Assembly (NCBI GenBank): GCA_910575625.1
Contig: CAJTFD010000002.1
Span: 292,519-356,518, forward strand
DNA: 64,000 nt
Origin: Clostridia bacterium
Lineage (GTDB): Bacteria > Bacillota > Clostridia > Lachnospirales > Lachnospiraceae
Direction of reading: 5' to 3'
The position numbers and the translations under genes are program-made. Positions 1 to 7,981 of this stretch are shown one piece after another; the stretch's first letter is position 1; every line of letters starts with the position of its first letter. The notes under the pieces are model-generated. The model was given only the letters and a program-made list of their open reading frames with translations, was not told where the DNA came from and searched no databases.

Positions 1-74
1 AGTTGGAGAAGGCGGGGATCCAGGACGGAGATACCGTGCAGATGTACGGGTTTGCTTTTGAATATTATAAATAG
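1..74 (+). CDS. obgE: Obg GTPase, C-terminal end (partial)
   Basis: Only the last 23 codons are present, read from base 3 to a TAG at 72-74. The residues (GIQDGDTVQMYGFAFEYY then K) match the tail of the OCT domain that ends the ribosome-associated GTPase ObgE/CgtA. The gene order supports the call: obgE is normally followed by yhbY and nadD in Firmicutes, as here. Obg acts in late 50S ribosome assembly. Assignment rests on a short tail plus synteny. Confidence 0.8.
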   Translation, partial: LEKAGIQDGDTVQMYGFAFEYYK

Positions 75-89
75 GAGAGTGGGAGAGCG

Positions 90-389
90 ATGAAGATATC
101 ATCTAAACAGAGGGCTTATCTGAAAGGACTTGCGATGGAGCTTGCCCCTGTACTCCAGTTGGGGAAAGGGGGGCTCACGCCGGAATTTACGGCTTCCGTG
201 GACCAGGTATTGGAGGCCAGGGAGCTGGTCAAGCTGGGCGTGCTGCAGAACTGCGCAGAAGACCCGAAGGAAGTGGCGCAGACACTGGCGGAGCGCACCC
301 GTGCGTCGGTGGTGCAGGTGATCGGGCGGAAGATCGTCCTGTACCGGCCGAAGCGGGAGAGCAGGCCGAAGATCGAGCTTCCGAAATAG
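90..389 (+). CDS. yhbY: YhbY family RNA-binding protein (CRM domain)
   Basis: A 99-residue protein made of a single CRM/YhbY domain, the usual full length. The conserved GKGG loop is at residues 25-28, within a stretch of the LQLGKGGLTPEF type, and the C-terminal half has the VVQVIGRKIVLYRP strand pair of the family. YhbY binds pre-50S particles and helps ribosome assembly. A GGAGAG ribosome site lies just upstream of the ATG. It sits 15 bases after obgE and 38 before nadD, so it is probably co-transcribed with both. Confidence 0.93.
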   Translation: MKISSKQRAYLKGLAMELAPVLQLGKGGLTPEFTASVDQVLEARELVKLGVLQNCAEDPKEVAQTLAERTRASVVQVIGRKIVLYRPKRESRPKIELPK

Positions 390-427
390 ACAGATCATAG
401 ACAGCTCACAGAGGGTTTTAAGATAGA

Positions 428-1051
428 ATGCGCAAAAAGAAGATCGGGATCATGGGCGGCACGTTTGACCCCATCCATCTTGGACATCTGATCCTGGGGG
501 AGAAGGCCTATGAGCAGTTCGGCCTGGAGAAGGTCCTGTTCCTGCCCTCCGGGAATCCCCCCCATAAGAAAGACCGCAACGGTCGGGCGACCGACAGCCA
601 GAGGGTCGAGATGGTCAGAAGAGCCATCGCGGGCAATGCCCATTTTGGACTATCCCTTCTGGAGATGGATGGGACAGGGTATTCCTATACCTACCGCACG
701 CTGGAGCGGCTGCGGCGGGAACATCCGGATGAAGAATATTATTTCATCATCGGTGCGGATTCCCTGTTCACATTAGAAGAATGGCGGGAACCCGGCCGCA
801 TCTGCCAGAACTGTAAGATCGCGGTCGCCATCCGCGATCACACGGACCGGGCCACCCTGGAGAAAGAAATGGCGCGGATCTCCGCCAAATACCAGGGCAC
901 ATTTTTCCGACTGGATACACCGGACGTGGAGATCTCCTCGGCCCATATCCGGGAATGGATCCGGGACGGAGAGACGATCCGCTATTATGTGCCGGACCCG
1001 GTCCGGGAGTTTATCTACGAAAATCACATTTATGCCAAGGGTACAGGATGA
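428..1051 (+). CDS. nadD: nicotinate-nucleotide adenylyltransferase
   Basis: A 207-residue NadD that joins nicotinate mononucleotide to ATP to give deamido-NAD in NAD synthesis. The nucleotidyltransferase signature is clear: GGTFDP at residues 10-15 with the HxGH histidines at 17 and 20, IIGADS near residue 107, and the C-terminal ISSAHIRE motif near residue 175. Length is typical. The TGA stop overlaps the ATG of yqeK (ATGA), showing translational coupling. The ribosome site is weak (GAGGG, well spaced from the ATG). Confidence 0.95.
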   Translation: MRKKKIGIMGGTFDPIHLGHLILGEKAYEQFGLEKVLFLPSGNPPHKKDRNGRATDSQRVEMVRRAIAGNAHFGLSLLEMDGTGYSYTYRTLERLRREHPDEEYYFIIGADSLFTLEEWREPGRICQNCKIAVAIRDHTDRATLEKEMARISAKYQGTFFRLDTPDVEISSAHIREWIRDGETIRYYVPDPVREFIYENHIYAKGTG

Positions 1052-1641
1052 TGGATACAGCAGATTTCAGAAAAATACAGAAGAAACTATACAAAAAACT
1101 GGACAGCCACCGCTATCAGCATACATTGGGCGTCATGTACACCTGCGCGGCCCTGGCGATGGTCCATGGCGTGGACTTAGGGAAAGCCCAGACGGCCGGG
1201 CTTTTGCATGACTGTGCCAAATGCATCCCCAATGAGAAGAAGCTCAAACTCTGTAAAAAGCATGAGATCCCTGTGACTCCCTTTGAAAAGGAAAATCCGT
1301 TTCTGATCCATGCGAAGCTGGGGGCCTATCTCGCCAGGAAAAAATACAAAGTGGAAGATGAGGAGATCTTAAGCGCCATCCGCTGCCATACCACGGGAAA
1401 AGAGGCTATGACAGCTTTGGAGCAGATCCTCTTCATCGCGGACTACATCGAGCCGACGCGCAGCACAGCCCCCCACCTGGAGCGCCTGCGCCGTCTGGCT
1501 TTCCAGGATCTGGATCAGTGTACCTATGAGATCTTGAGGGACACGCTGACGTATCTGAGGCAGTCGCCCCAGAAGATCGATGAGACCACGGAGAGAGCAT
1601 ATGGATATTACAGGGAAAGGAATGAGAAAAGACATGGATAA
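1048..1641 (+). CDS. yqeK: YqeK family HD-domain hydrolase (Ap4A hydrolase)
   Basis: A 197-residue HD-domain protein. His25 (RYQHTLGV), the HD pair His54-Asp55 (AGLLHDCAK), a later CHTTG histidine and the IADYIEPTR segment match YqeK, the symmetric diadenosine tetraphosphate hydrolase found next to nadD in Firmicutes. The start at 1048 was chosen because its ATG overlaps the nadD stop. An ORF extending to 955 is open but would overlap nadD by over 100 bases. The 3' end overlaps rsfS. Confidence 0.92.
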   Translation: MMDTADFRKIQKKLYKKLDSHRYQHTLGVMYTCAALAMVHGVDLGKAQTAGLLHDCAKCIPNEKKLKLCKKHEIPVTPFEKENPFLIHAKLGAYLARKKYKVEDEEILSAIRCHTTGKEAMTALEQILFIADYIEPTRSTAPHLERLRRLAFQDLDQCTYEILRDTLTYLRQSPQKIDETTERAYGYYRERNEKRHG

Positions 1642-2011
1642 TATGGACAGGAGAGAAGGCGAACAGATGGCCCGTCTGGCCTGTAAAGCCTTGAGTGAAA
1701 AGAAAGCCGTCGACATAAAGGTGATCGACATCCATGAAGTCTCGGTGCTGGCCGATTATTTCATCATCAGCACCGCCAGCAACCCGAACCAGGTACAGGC
1801 CATGGTGGACCATGTGGACGAGATTCTGGGAAAGGCTGGCCATGCGGTCAAACACGTGGAAGGGACACGGGGTTCCAGCTGGATCCTGATGGATTTTGGG
1901 GATGTGATCATACACATCTTCGATGAGGAGAACCGGCTGTTCTATGACCTGGAACGGATCTGGCGGGATGGGGTAGCGGTGGACGCCAAGATATTTATGG
2001 ATGGAGACTGA
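1634..2011 (+). CDS. rsfS: ribosomal silencing factor RsfS
   Basis: About 125 residues of the RsfS/Iojap family, which binds uL14 and blocks subunit joining under nutrient stress. The core (KAVDIKVIDI then SVLADYFIISTASNPNQVQA, and later GSSWILMDFGDVIIHIF) is well conserved. The start is uncertain: ATGs at 1622, 1634, 1643 and 1667 are in frame. I chose 1634, which overlaps the yqeK stop and gives near-family length. It is the last gene of the + strand operon and is followed by a strong hairpin. Confidence 0.9.
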   Translation: MDNMDRREGEQMARLACKALSEKKAVDIKVIDIHEVSVLADYFIISTASNPNQVQAMVDHVDEILGKAGHAVKHVEGTRGSSWILMDFGDVIIHIFDEENRLFYDLERIWRDGVAVDAKIFMDGD

Positions 2012-2033
2012 TCAAAGACCGATCACGGACAGG

Positions 2034-2090
2034 TCTGTGGATACCCATGGAAGCTGTGGGAAGGCTTCCGCGGTACCCACAGATTTTTTT
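2034..2090 (+). terminator. nested-hairpin terminator after rsfS
   Basis: An outer stem (TCTGTGG-ATACCC pairing with GGTACCCACAGA) encloses an inner stem (GGAAGC with GCTTCC), followed by seven T's. It lies between the convergent rsfS and lexA genes, so it most likely ends the obgE–rsfS transcript. Confidence 0.8.
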
Positions 2091-2122
2091 ACGCATATTA
2101 AGTTTACATAATATATTTATAG

Positions 2123-2749
2123 TTATCTGAGTGTGCGGAACACCCCGATCACTCTGCCGATGATCTGGACATTGTCCTCCTCGTGGAGGATGATAGGGTC
2201 CATAGTGTCATTTTCCGGCTGCAGGCGGATATGGTCTTTTTCATGGTAAAAGGTCTTTACCGTGGCCGAATCATCCACCAGGGCGACCACCATCTCTCCG
2301 TTGCGGGCCGTATTTTTCTTCTCGACAATCACGTGATCGCCGCTCAAGATCCCCTTATTGACCATGCTTTCCCCCTGAACGCGCAGCATAAAGGCCGGAT
2401 TATCGGTCAAAAATTCAGTCGGGAGAGGAAAGTACCCCTCGATGTTCTCCACGGCTAAAATGGGCTCTCCAGCGGCCACCGTGCCCACGATCGGGACATT
2501 CGTCATTTCCCGCCTGGTCAGGTTGAAATTATCGTCTACGATCTCAATGGCCCGGGGCTTTGTGGGGTCCCGGCGTATATAGCCGTTTTTCTCCAGGGTC
2601 GCCAGGTGCGAATGGACGGATGAAGTGGACCTTAAATGGACGGCCTCACAGATGTCCCGCACAGCGGGCGGGAACCCGCGGTTGAGGATCTCATTTTTGA
2701 TAAAATCCAATATTTCCTGTTGCTTGGGTGAAATCTTTCCATATGCCAT
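2123..2749 (-). CDS. lexA: LexA SOS repressor
   Basis: A 208-residue LexA. Residues 1-65 form the winged-helix DNA-binding domain (QQEILDFI, then the recognition segment STSSVHSHLATLEKNGYI). The self-cleavage site Ala93-Gly94 (TVAAGEP), the catalytic Ser128 (QGESMV) and Lys165 (ATVKTFYH) are all present. It represses DNA damage genes and is inactivated by RecA-stimulated self-cleavage. It is divergent from the tyrosine recombinase gene, and a perfect palindrome lies just upstream of its -35 box. Confidence 0.96.
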   Translation of the reverse strand: MAYGKISPKQQEILDFIKNEILNRGFPPAVRDICEAVHLRSTSSVHSHLATLEKNGYIRRDPTKPRAIEIVDDNFNLTRREMTNVPIVGTVAAGEPILAVENIEGYFPLPTEFLTDNPAFMLRVQGESMVNKGILSGDHVIVEKKNTARNGEMVVALVDDSATVKTFYHEKDHIRLQPENDTMDPIILHEEDNVQIIGRVIGVFRTLR

Positions 2750-2776
2750 GATTCAAATACCTCCTGTTGGATTTTT

Positions 2777-2805
2777 ATTATAACATATCTGAGTGCAGAG
2801 TGCAA
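2777..2805 (-). promoter_or_regulatory. lexA promoter
   Basis: On the minus strand, TTGCAC (2800-2805) and TATAAT (2777-2782) are separated by 17 bases. An AGGAGG-type ribosome site follows before the lexA ATG. Confidence 0.75.
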
Positions 2806-2808
2806 ACA

Positions 2809-2823
2809 GATATTCGGAATATC
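2809..2823. promoter_or_regulatory. palindrome upstream of lexA (possible operator)
   Basis: GATATTC-G-GAATATC is a perfect 7-bp inverted repeat around one base. It lies between the divergent lexA and recombinase promoters and abuts the lexA -35 box. It does not match the CGAAC-N4-GTTCG box of Bacillus, so assignment to LexA is inference from position only. Confidence 0.4.
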
Positions 2824-2845
2824 CGTTCGAAAATATTTGATCAGG

Positions 2846-2874
2846 TTGACAGATCTCTCCAGAAATGGTAGTAT
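2846..2874 (+). promoter_or_regulatory. promoter of the tyrosine recombinase gene
   Basis: TTGACA (2846-2851) and TAGTAT (2869-2874) are 17 bases apart, about 60 bases upstream of the ATG at 2937. Confidence 0.7.
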
Positions 2875-2936
2875 ATAAGGGTGGATAGATTTATTCTACA
2901 AATTCATGTTTTGCGAATAGATAAGGGGGATCTTAT

Positions 2937-3995
2937 ATGGACAGGACCGCCTACCATACACAGGTGGACAAAGAAAACACGCTGAAACTGAGGGAACTTT
3001 TGAAGGAACTGCCGCCTTTTGCACGGGATTACTTCCGGGCCATGGGCACGACCACATCCTCGCGGACAAGGCTTTCATACGCCTACGACTTAAAGGTCTT
3101 TTTCCAATTCCTATTGAAAGAAAACCCGGCTTTTCAACATTGCTCCATGGATGACCTGCGGGTGGACATCTTGGATCAGCTCCAATCCGTGGACATCGAG
3201 GAATACCAGGAATATCTGCGGGTCTACCAGTCCCAGGATACAGGTCTGGAAAACACCAACGGGGAACGCGGCATCAAGCGGAAAATGTCCGCCCTGCGCA
3301 GCTTTTATGCCTATTACTACAAACGGGAAATGATCCACAACAACCCGACCTTGCTGGTGGACATGCCCAAACTGCACGACAAGTCCATCGTAAAACTGGA
3401 TCCGGATGAGGTCGCCGCGCTACTGGACTACATCGAACACGCCGGGGACACGCTGACCGGCCAGAAAAAAACATATTATGAAAAGACAAAGGAACGGGAT
3501 CTGGCCATCTTCACATTGCTCTTAGGGACAGGCATCCGTGTCTCCGAGTGTGTCGGGCTGGATGTGGATGACGTTGATTTCCAAAATTACGGGATCAAAG
3601 TCCACCGCAAAGGCGGAAATGAGATGATCGTGTATTTCGGCGACGAAGTCGCCCAAGCCCTGGAGGATTACCTGGCAGTCAGGGAGGGGATCACGCCGCT
3701 GCCCGGGCATGAACACGCACTCTTCTACTCCACCCAGCGGCGCCGGATCGGGGTGAAAGCTGTGGAAAACCTGGTCAAGAAATACGCCCGGGAGGTGACA
3801 ACCACCAAGAAGATCACGCCCCATAAACTGCGCAGCACCTACGGCACGGCTCTCTATGAAGAGACCGGGGATATCTACCTGGTGGCCGACGTACTGGGGC
3901 ACAAAGACGTGAACACCACCCGCAAGCATTACGCGGATCTGGGCGATGCCCACCGTCGGAAAGCCGCCTCAGCAGTCCGTCTGCGGGAAAAATAG
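2937..3995 (+). CDS. XerC/D-like tyrosine recombinase
   Basis: A 352-residue tyrosine recombinase. It has an N-terminal SAM-like core-binding domain (about residues 25-135) and a catalytic domain with the full set of active residues: Arg201 (GTGIRVSE), Lys225, His296 and Arg299 (HKLRS), His322 (LGHKD) and the nucleophile Tyr332 (KHYADLG). It cuts and rejoins DNA through a 3'-phosphotyrosine. It is longer than classic XerC/XerD (about 300), with an insert near residues 165-185. No att sites, phage or transposon genes lie nearby, so it is more likely a resident Xer-like enzyme than an element integrase. Confidence 0.88.
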   Translation: MDRTAYHTQVDKENTLKLRELLKELPPFARDYFRAMGTTTSSRTRLSYAYDLKVFFQFLLKENPAFQHCSMDDLRVDILDQLQSVDIEEYQEYLRVYQSQDTGLENTNGERGIKRKMSALRSFYAYYYKREMIHNNPTLLVDMPKLHDKSIVKLDPDEVAALLDYIEHAGDTLTGQKKTYYEKTKERDLAIFTLLLGTGIRVSECVGLDVDDVDFQNYGIKVHRKGGNEMIVYFGDEVAQALEDYLAVREGITPLPGHEHALFYSTQRRRIGVKAVENLVKKYAREVTTTKKITPHKLRSTYGTALYEETGDIYLVADVLGHKDVNTTRKHYADLGDAHRRKAASAVRLREK

Positions 3996-4011
3996 ATACA
4001 AAATGAGAACA

Positions 4012-4062
4012 AAAAAACAGGAAAAGCCCTGCAGTATCCAGGGTCTTTCCTGTTTTTTTGTT
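4012..4062 (+). terminator. terminator after the recombinase gene
   Basis: AACAGGAAAAGCCCTG pairs with CCAGGGTCTTTCCTGTT around a short loop, followed by a run of T's. A strong intrinsic terminator. Confidence 0.88.
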
Positions 4063-4092
4063 TGATCTCTCTCTTTATCACTTTCTTATCAT

Positions 4093-4258
4093 CTAGAGTG
4101 TGTCTGAAAACCGCTTTATGTCAACTGTAAGTCACAATTTGCGGAAGATCTGGCCCAAATGAGGAAGGCGCAGCGGGCTACGCTGACCAAAAGCGGGCCA
4201 GATCTTCCGCAAAGTGGGGCTTGCAGGTGGCGTGAATGGGTTTTAAGACACACTCTAG
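4093..4258. repeat. 166-bp three-tier inverted-repeat element (MITE-like)
   Basis: The ends are perfect 13-bp inverted repeats (CTAGAGTGTGTCT at 4093-4105, AGACACACTCTAG at 4246-4258). Inside is a perfect 19-bp inverted repeat (4138-4156 with 4195-4213, core GGAAGATCTGGCCC), and its loop holds a small CAGCG/CGCTG hairpin. No ORF of note is inside. The palindromic CTAG tips could be a 4-bp target duplication. The right tip supplies the TAG stop codon of the neighbouring M23 peptidase gene. A 17-bp block (4216-4232) recurs identically at 60646-60662. It resembles a non-autonomous mobile repeat; family unknown. Confidence 0.7.
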
Positions 4259-5226
4259 GGCTGGCGTACGAATTTGAGCGGATCGGTCAGCTCTCCGTTT
4301 ATCTTTACGCCAAAATGCAGATGGGATCCTGTGGCCCAGCCTGTGCTGCCCACATAGCCGATGACCTGTCCTTTTTTGACCCGGCTCCCCACGCTGAAGG
4401 CCGGATCAAACTTTGTCATGTGCATATATGTAGTGGTCATCCCGTTTTTATGGTCGATCACGATGTGGTTTCCCTCTGAATCACTGTATCCGCGCTCGAT
4501 CACATACCCGGTCTTTGCGGCGTAGATCAAAGCCCCCGCATCGGCCGGGATATCGATGCCGTCATGGTTGCTGGTGCCCACAGATATCGGCTCCCGGTAT
4601 CCGAAGGGGCTGGATACCTGCTTCCACGATGCGTCCAGCGGCCAACGGAACGTGTCTTTTTTGTTCTTGACGATATCAGGCCTGGACACCCCTTTGATGT
4701 CCACATAATGCTTTTCATCGATCCAAAGCCGCCTGGCCATCCGCCCGTCCGGGTAGAAATAATACCGCTTGCCCTCGATCTTCTTCCAGCCATCCGCTTT
4801 TATGGCTCCTTTCTTGTCTGTCTGCAGATAATAGCGGTCTCCATTTTCACTGTACCAGCCCGTCTTCAGGATGCCGTTGGCGAAAGCGTAATATTTTTTC
4901 CCATCGACGGAAAACCAGCCGGTCGCCGCCCGTCCATTCTTTGGATGGAAATAATAGCGTTTTCCGTCTATATTTCGCCAGCCGGTCACCCTTGCGCCTA
5001 TATTTTTGTCCAGATAATATCTGCGTTTTTTTACCACGAGCCACCCTTTGCGCAGCGTCCCGTCTTCCTGTCTGAAATAAACCTTCCCGTCCTTTTTGAT
5101 CCATTTCTCGACGGCCATATCCTGACTGACGGAGGCGGCATATACCTTGCCCGGCATGGCCAAGGCCATGATGCATAAAAACAATAAAAACAGGTTCCTC
5201 GCCGCCGCACGTACTCTCTTCTCCAT
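4255..5226 (-). CDS. M23 peptidase with choline-binding-type cell-wall repeats
   Basis: A secreted 323-residue protein. A signal peptide (MEKRVRAAARNLFLLFLCIMA then ending VYA-AS) is followed by about five tandem cell-wall binding repeats of the GW-x-x-IDGKRYYF type, then a C-terminal LytM/M23 zinc endopeptidase domain with the metal ligands in SNHDGID and SHLHFGV. It is expected to bind the wall and cut peptidoglycan cross-bridges. The ATG at 5226 has a good AGGGAAAGGGAA site; an upstream TTG (5265) is open but adds charged residues before the signal peptide. The stop codon lies inside the adjacent inverted-repeat element, so the 3' end may have been reset by that insertion. Confidence 0.9.
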   Translation of the reverse strand: MEKRVRAAARNLFLLFLCIMALAMPGKVYAASVSQDMAVEKWIKKDGKVYFRQEDGTLRKGWLVVKKRRYYLDKNIGARVTGWRNIDGKRYYFHPKNGRAATGWFSVDGKKYYAFANGILKTGWYSENGDRYYLQTDKKGAIKADGWKKIEGKRYYFYPDGRMARRLWIDEKHYVDIKGVSRPDIVKNKKDTFRWPLDASWKQVSSPFGYREPISVGTSNHDGIDIPADAGALIYAAKTGYVIERGYSDSEGNHIVIDHKNGMTTTYMHMTKFDPAFSVGSRVKKGQVIGYVGSTGWATGSHLHFGVKINGELTDPLKFVRQP

Positions 5227-5273
5227 TTCCCTTTCCCTCTTTCGCTCCGTTTCTATGGATCCCAATAAGATCC

Positions 5274-5720
5274 TTATAAGATCGTCTCATCTAAGATGAT
5301 CGTGAATGGACCGTCATTCTCCAGCTGGACCTTCATATGTGCGCCAAAACAGCCTTTCTCTACAACGGGGATCTCAGCCCGGCATTTATCCACAATATAT
5401 TCATAGAGTCCCTCAGCTTTCCCCGGATCACCTGCCCGTATGAAACTGGGACGGTTCCCTTTCTTACAATCTGCATAGAGCGTGAACTGGGAGATCAAAA
5501 GGAGCTGTCCGCCCACATCTTTTAAAGAGAGGTTCGTCTTCCCCTCCGCATCCGGAAAGATCCTAAGTCCCAGCATCTTCCGGACAAATTTATCGGCGAT
5601 CGCTTCCGTGTCCTCCTCTCCCACGCCTATAAGGACCAGAAAGCCCTGCTGGATCTCCCCCACGGTCTCTCCCTCCACCGTGACGGAGGCATGGCTGACC
5701 CGTTGGATCACAAACTTCAT
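5274..5720 (-). CDS. dtd: D-aminoacyl-tRNA deacylase
   Basis: A 148-residue DTD, full length. It removes D-amino acids, and glycine from tRNA-Ala, from charged tRNAs. The conserved [17 protein letters not shown] segment (about residues 76-92) and the C-terminal [10 protein letters not shown] motif that forms the cross-subunit active site are present, with Phe in place of the usual Val in the GPVT motif. It lies just upstream of the M23 peptidase gene on the same strand. Confidence 0.95.
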   Translation of the reverse strand: MKFVIQRVSHASVTVEGETVGEIQQGFLVLIGVGEEDTEAIADKFVRKMLGLRIFPDAEGKTNLSLKDVGGQLLLISQFTLYADCKKGNRPSFIRAGDPGKAEGLYEYIVDKCRAEIPVVEKGCFGAHMKVQLENDGPFTIILDETIL

Positions 5721-5790
5721 ACCGTATCCCTTCTCTCTTTTGTTTTATGTCCAATGACCACTGTAATTTTCCACATATTGGATGAAAATG

Positions 5791-7044
5791 TCAAGAGTTT
5801 TCCACATTTTTTTCGGATTTTTTTCCACCTCCAGCTAGATATACACTTGTTTCGTAGATTTTTTCCTCCAGAGGCAGGTTCCTGCGCTCCAAAGATCTTC
5901 TTATATGATTCCACAGGAGTGCGTACAAGACGGCGCAGACCGGTACGCCGATGAACATCCCCACGATGCCGAACAGGCCGCCGCCCACCAGGATGGCCAG
6001 GATGACCATAAAACTGGACAGGCCGGTGGAATCACCTAAGATCTTCGGCCCCAGGATGTTCCCGTCAAATTGCTGCAGGACCAGGATAAAGATGATGAAA
6101 TACAGGCACTGCATGGGATTGACCAGCAAGATCAAAAACGCGCAGGGGACAGCGCCCAGGTATGGCCCGAAAAACGGGATGATGTTTGTCACGCCCACCA
6201 CCACACTGACCAAAATGCTGTACGGTGTGCCGATGATGCTCGTCCCAAGGTAACACAGCAGCCCGATGATCAGCGAGTCCACGATCTTCCCGCTGATGAA
6301 CCCGCCGAAAGTCCGATGGGTGAACCGCACGTTTTCCAGGATCCGGTCCGCCCAATGGGTGGAGAAGAACGCATACAGGAACATCTTGACCTTTGCCGTA
6401 AATGCCTCTTTGTCCGCCAGGATATACACCGAGACGATGAGACCGATCACGATGTTCTTCAGAAAGACGAGCACGTCCAGCATGCCGGAAGAGAGATGCA
6501 CCAGCGCACCCTGGAGCTGGGGAAGGATATCCCGTGACAGGTATTTTTCAAATTCGCTGGCGTACCGGTCGAAGACATCTACCACTAGGGCATTGAGCTG
6601 TGGATTATCCTCCAATCTTTTTGTGACCCACTGTTGGATATCGTCCGTATACTGTGGAAAATTGTTGATTATATTGACGGTACTGTTGATAATCTCCGGC
6701 AATATCGTCATCAACAGGGCATAGACCAGCCAACACAGGATGAAAACGCACAGCAGGACGCAGGCATAGCGGATCACTCTCCTGCCCCGCCTCCTGACCT
6801 TGCGGTTCCTGGCTGCAAAGAGAGGGTAGATCACTTTCTTCTCCAGGAAATTCAGCACCGGGTTGAGCAGATAGGCGATCACCGCACCGTAGATCAGCGG
6901 CATGACGATCTGAGCGACGACACGGATGCCGTCAAACAGTATCTCCATATGGAATATACCGAAATAAAAGAGCATGCTGGCCACCGCCACAGAAAATCCC
7001 GTGATTCCCCAATTCAGATAATGGTTGTCGCCAAAAAATTTCAT
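5791..7044 (-). CDS. AI-2E family transporter
   Basis: A 417-residue membrane protein of the AI-2E/PerM/YdbI family. Two N-terminal helices lie near residues 12-60, a third near 95-115, a periplasmic-type domain near 120-215, then a bundle of about five helices including the PYLGAVPCAFLILL and LAILVGGGLFGIVGMFIGVP segments. Members export small molecules or sodium; the substrate cannot be told from sequence. It has its own promoter and no obvious operon partner. Confidence 0.88.
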   Translation of the reverse strand: MKFFGDNHYLNWGITGFSVAVASMLFYFGIFHMEILFDGIRVVAQIVMPLIYGAVIAYLLNPVLNFLEKKVIYPLFAARNRKVRRRGRRVIRYACVLLCVFILCWLVYALLMTILPEIINSTVNIINNFPQYTDDIQQWVTKRLEDNPQLNALVVDVFDRYASEFEKYLSRDILPQLQGALVHLSSGMLDVLVFLKNIVIGLIVSVYILADKEAFTAKVKMFLYAFFSTHWADRILENVRFTHRTFGGFISGKIVDSLIIGLLCYLGTSIIGTPYSILVSVVVGVTNIIPFFGPYLGAVPCAFLILLVNPMQCLYFIIFILVLQQFDGNILGPKILGDSTGLSSFMVILAILVGGGLFGIVGMFIGVPVCAVLYALLWNHIRRSLERRNLPLEEKIYETSVYLAGGGKKSEKNVENS

Positions 7045-7100
7045 GATTTTCTTACGATTCCTTTCTACTTATTCATATATAAATGGTATAATTTGTAATG

Positions 7101-7129
7101 ATTATAACATATACGAAATAGTTTGTCAT
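7101..7129 (-). promoter_or_regulatory. promoter of the AI-2E transporter gene
   Basis: ATGACA (7124-7129) and TATAAT (7101-7106) on the minus strand with a 17-base spacer, about 60 bases before the ATG at 7044. Confidence 0.7.
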
Positions 7130-7154
7130 ACTTTTTTAAAAAATAAATGAAATA

Positions 7155-7183
7155 TTGATTTACAGGCCAATGCAGGCTATAAT
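7155..7183 (+). promoter_or_regulatory. promoter of the TtcA-like gene
   Basis: TTGATT (7155-7160) and TATAAT (7178-7183) with a 17-base spacer, about 45 bases before the ATG at 7229. Confidence 0.65.
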
Positions 7184-7228
7184 GGGGAACGGTGCGAAAA
7201 TACACGGAACATATAGAAAGGGATTACT

Positions 7229-7981
7229 ATGAGATTACAGCAGTTATTGAGCGTGACCAGGAAAGCAATCGATGGGTTCGGCATGATCGAGGAGGGGGAC
7301 CACATCGCAGTCGGCTTATCCGGCGGCAAGGACAGCCTAGCCCTGTTGACTGCCCTGCGGGAACTGCAGCGTTTTTACCCAAAAAAATACAGCCTGACGG
7401 CCGTAACGGTGGATTTGGGTTTTCCCAATGTGGATTACTCTCTCCTGGAGGATTTTTGTGTGGAAAAAGGAGTTCCTTATAAACGGGTAGAGACAGCGAT
7501 CGCGGACATCGTGTTTTATGAGAGACGTGAAAAGAACCCCTGCTCTCTCTGTGCGAAAATGAGAAAAGGGGCTCTCAATGATGCCGTAAAAGCGTTGGGC
7601 TGCAACAAGGTGGCCTATGCCCATCACAAGGACGACGCGGTGGAGACCTTGCTGCTGTCCCTGATCTTTGAAGGCCGGTTCCATACATTTTCCCCGGTCA
7701 CTTACTGGGACCGGATCGGACTGACCCTCATACGTCCGCTGATACTCATGGATGAAGCGGATATCATCGGTTTCCAGAATAAATATCAACTCCCTGTGGC
7801 CAAAAGCCCCTGTCCGGCGGACGGACGGACAAAACGGGAATATATCAAAAACCTGTTAAAAAGCCTGAACAAGGACCATCCCGGGACAAGGGAGCGTATG
7901 TTCGCCGCGATCTTGAGCGGCGGTCTCAAAGGATGGGAGGATTTTAATCCATATCCTCGAAGACCTTCAGGGCCTGGATGA
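7229..7981 (+). CDS. TtcA-like tRNA thiolation ATPase (PP-loop)
   Basis: A 250-residue PP-loop ATPase. The SGGKDS motif that binds ATP pyrophosphate is at residues 30-35, a CSLCAKMRKGAL pair of cysteines lies near 107-110, and YAHHKDDAVETLL follows near 130. This matches the TtcA/TtuA-type tRNA 2-thiolation family. Firmicute homologues are usually annotated as 'tRNA 2-thiocytidine biosynthesis TtcA family', but the exact base modified is not proven. The 3' end overlaps the convergent gene by about 38 bases. Confidence 0.87.
   Translation: MRLQQLLSVTRKAIDGFGMIEEGDHIAVGLSGGKDSLALLTALRELQRFYPKKYSLTAVTVDLGFPNVDYSLLEDFCVEKGVPYKRVETAIADIVFYERREKNPCSLCAKMRKGALNDAVKALGCNKVAYAHHKDDAVETLLLSLIFEGRFHTFSPVTYWDRIGLTLIRPLILMDEADIIGFQNKYQLPVAKSPCPADGRTKREYIKNLLKSLNKDHPGTRERMFAAILSGGLKGWEDFNPYPRRPSGPG

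Noticed and set aside
2809..2835. A classical CGAAC-N4-GTTCG LexA box next to lexA
   Set aside because: CGAAC is present in CGAACGGATATTCC but the second half does not match; only the different GATATTC palindrome is convincing.
2937..3995. Integrase of a prophage or integrative element
   Set aside because: No flanking phage, conjugation or att-like repeats were seen, and the gene is beside lexA with a housekeeping-type promoter.
4159..4479. A 106-codon frame starting within the inverted-repeat element
   Set aside because: It runs antisense into the M23 peptidase and lacks a ribosome site; the DNA is explained by the repeat and the peptidase.
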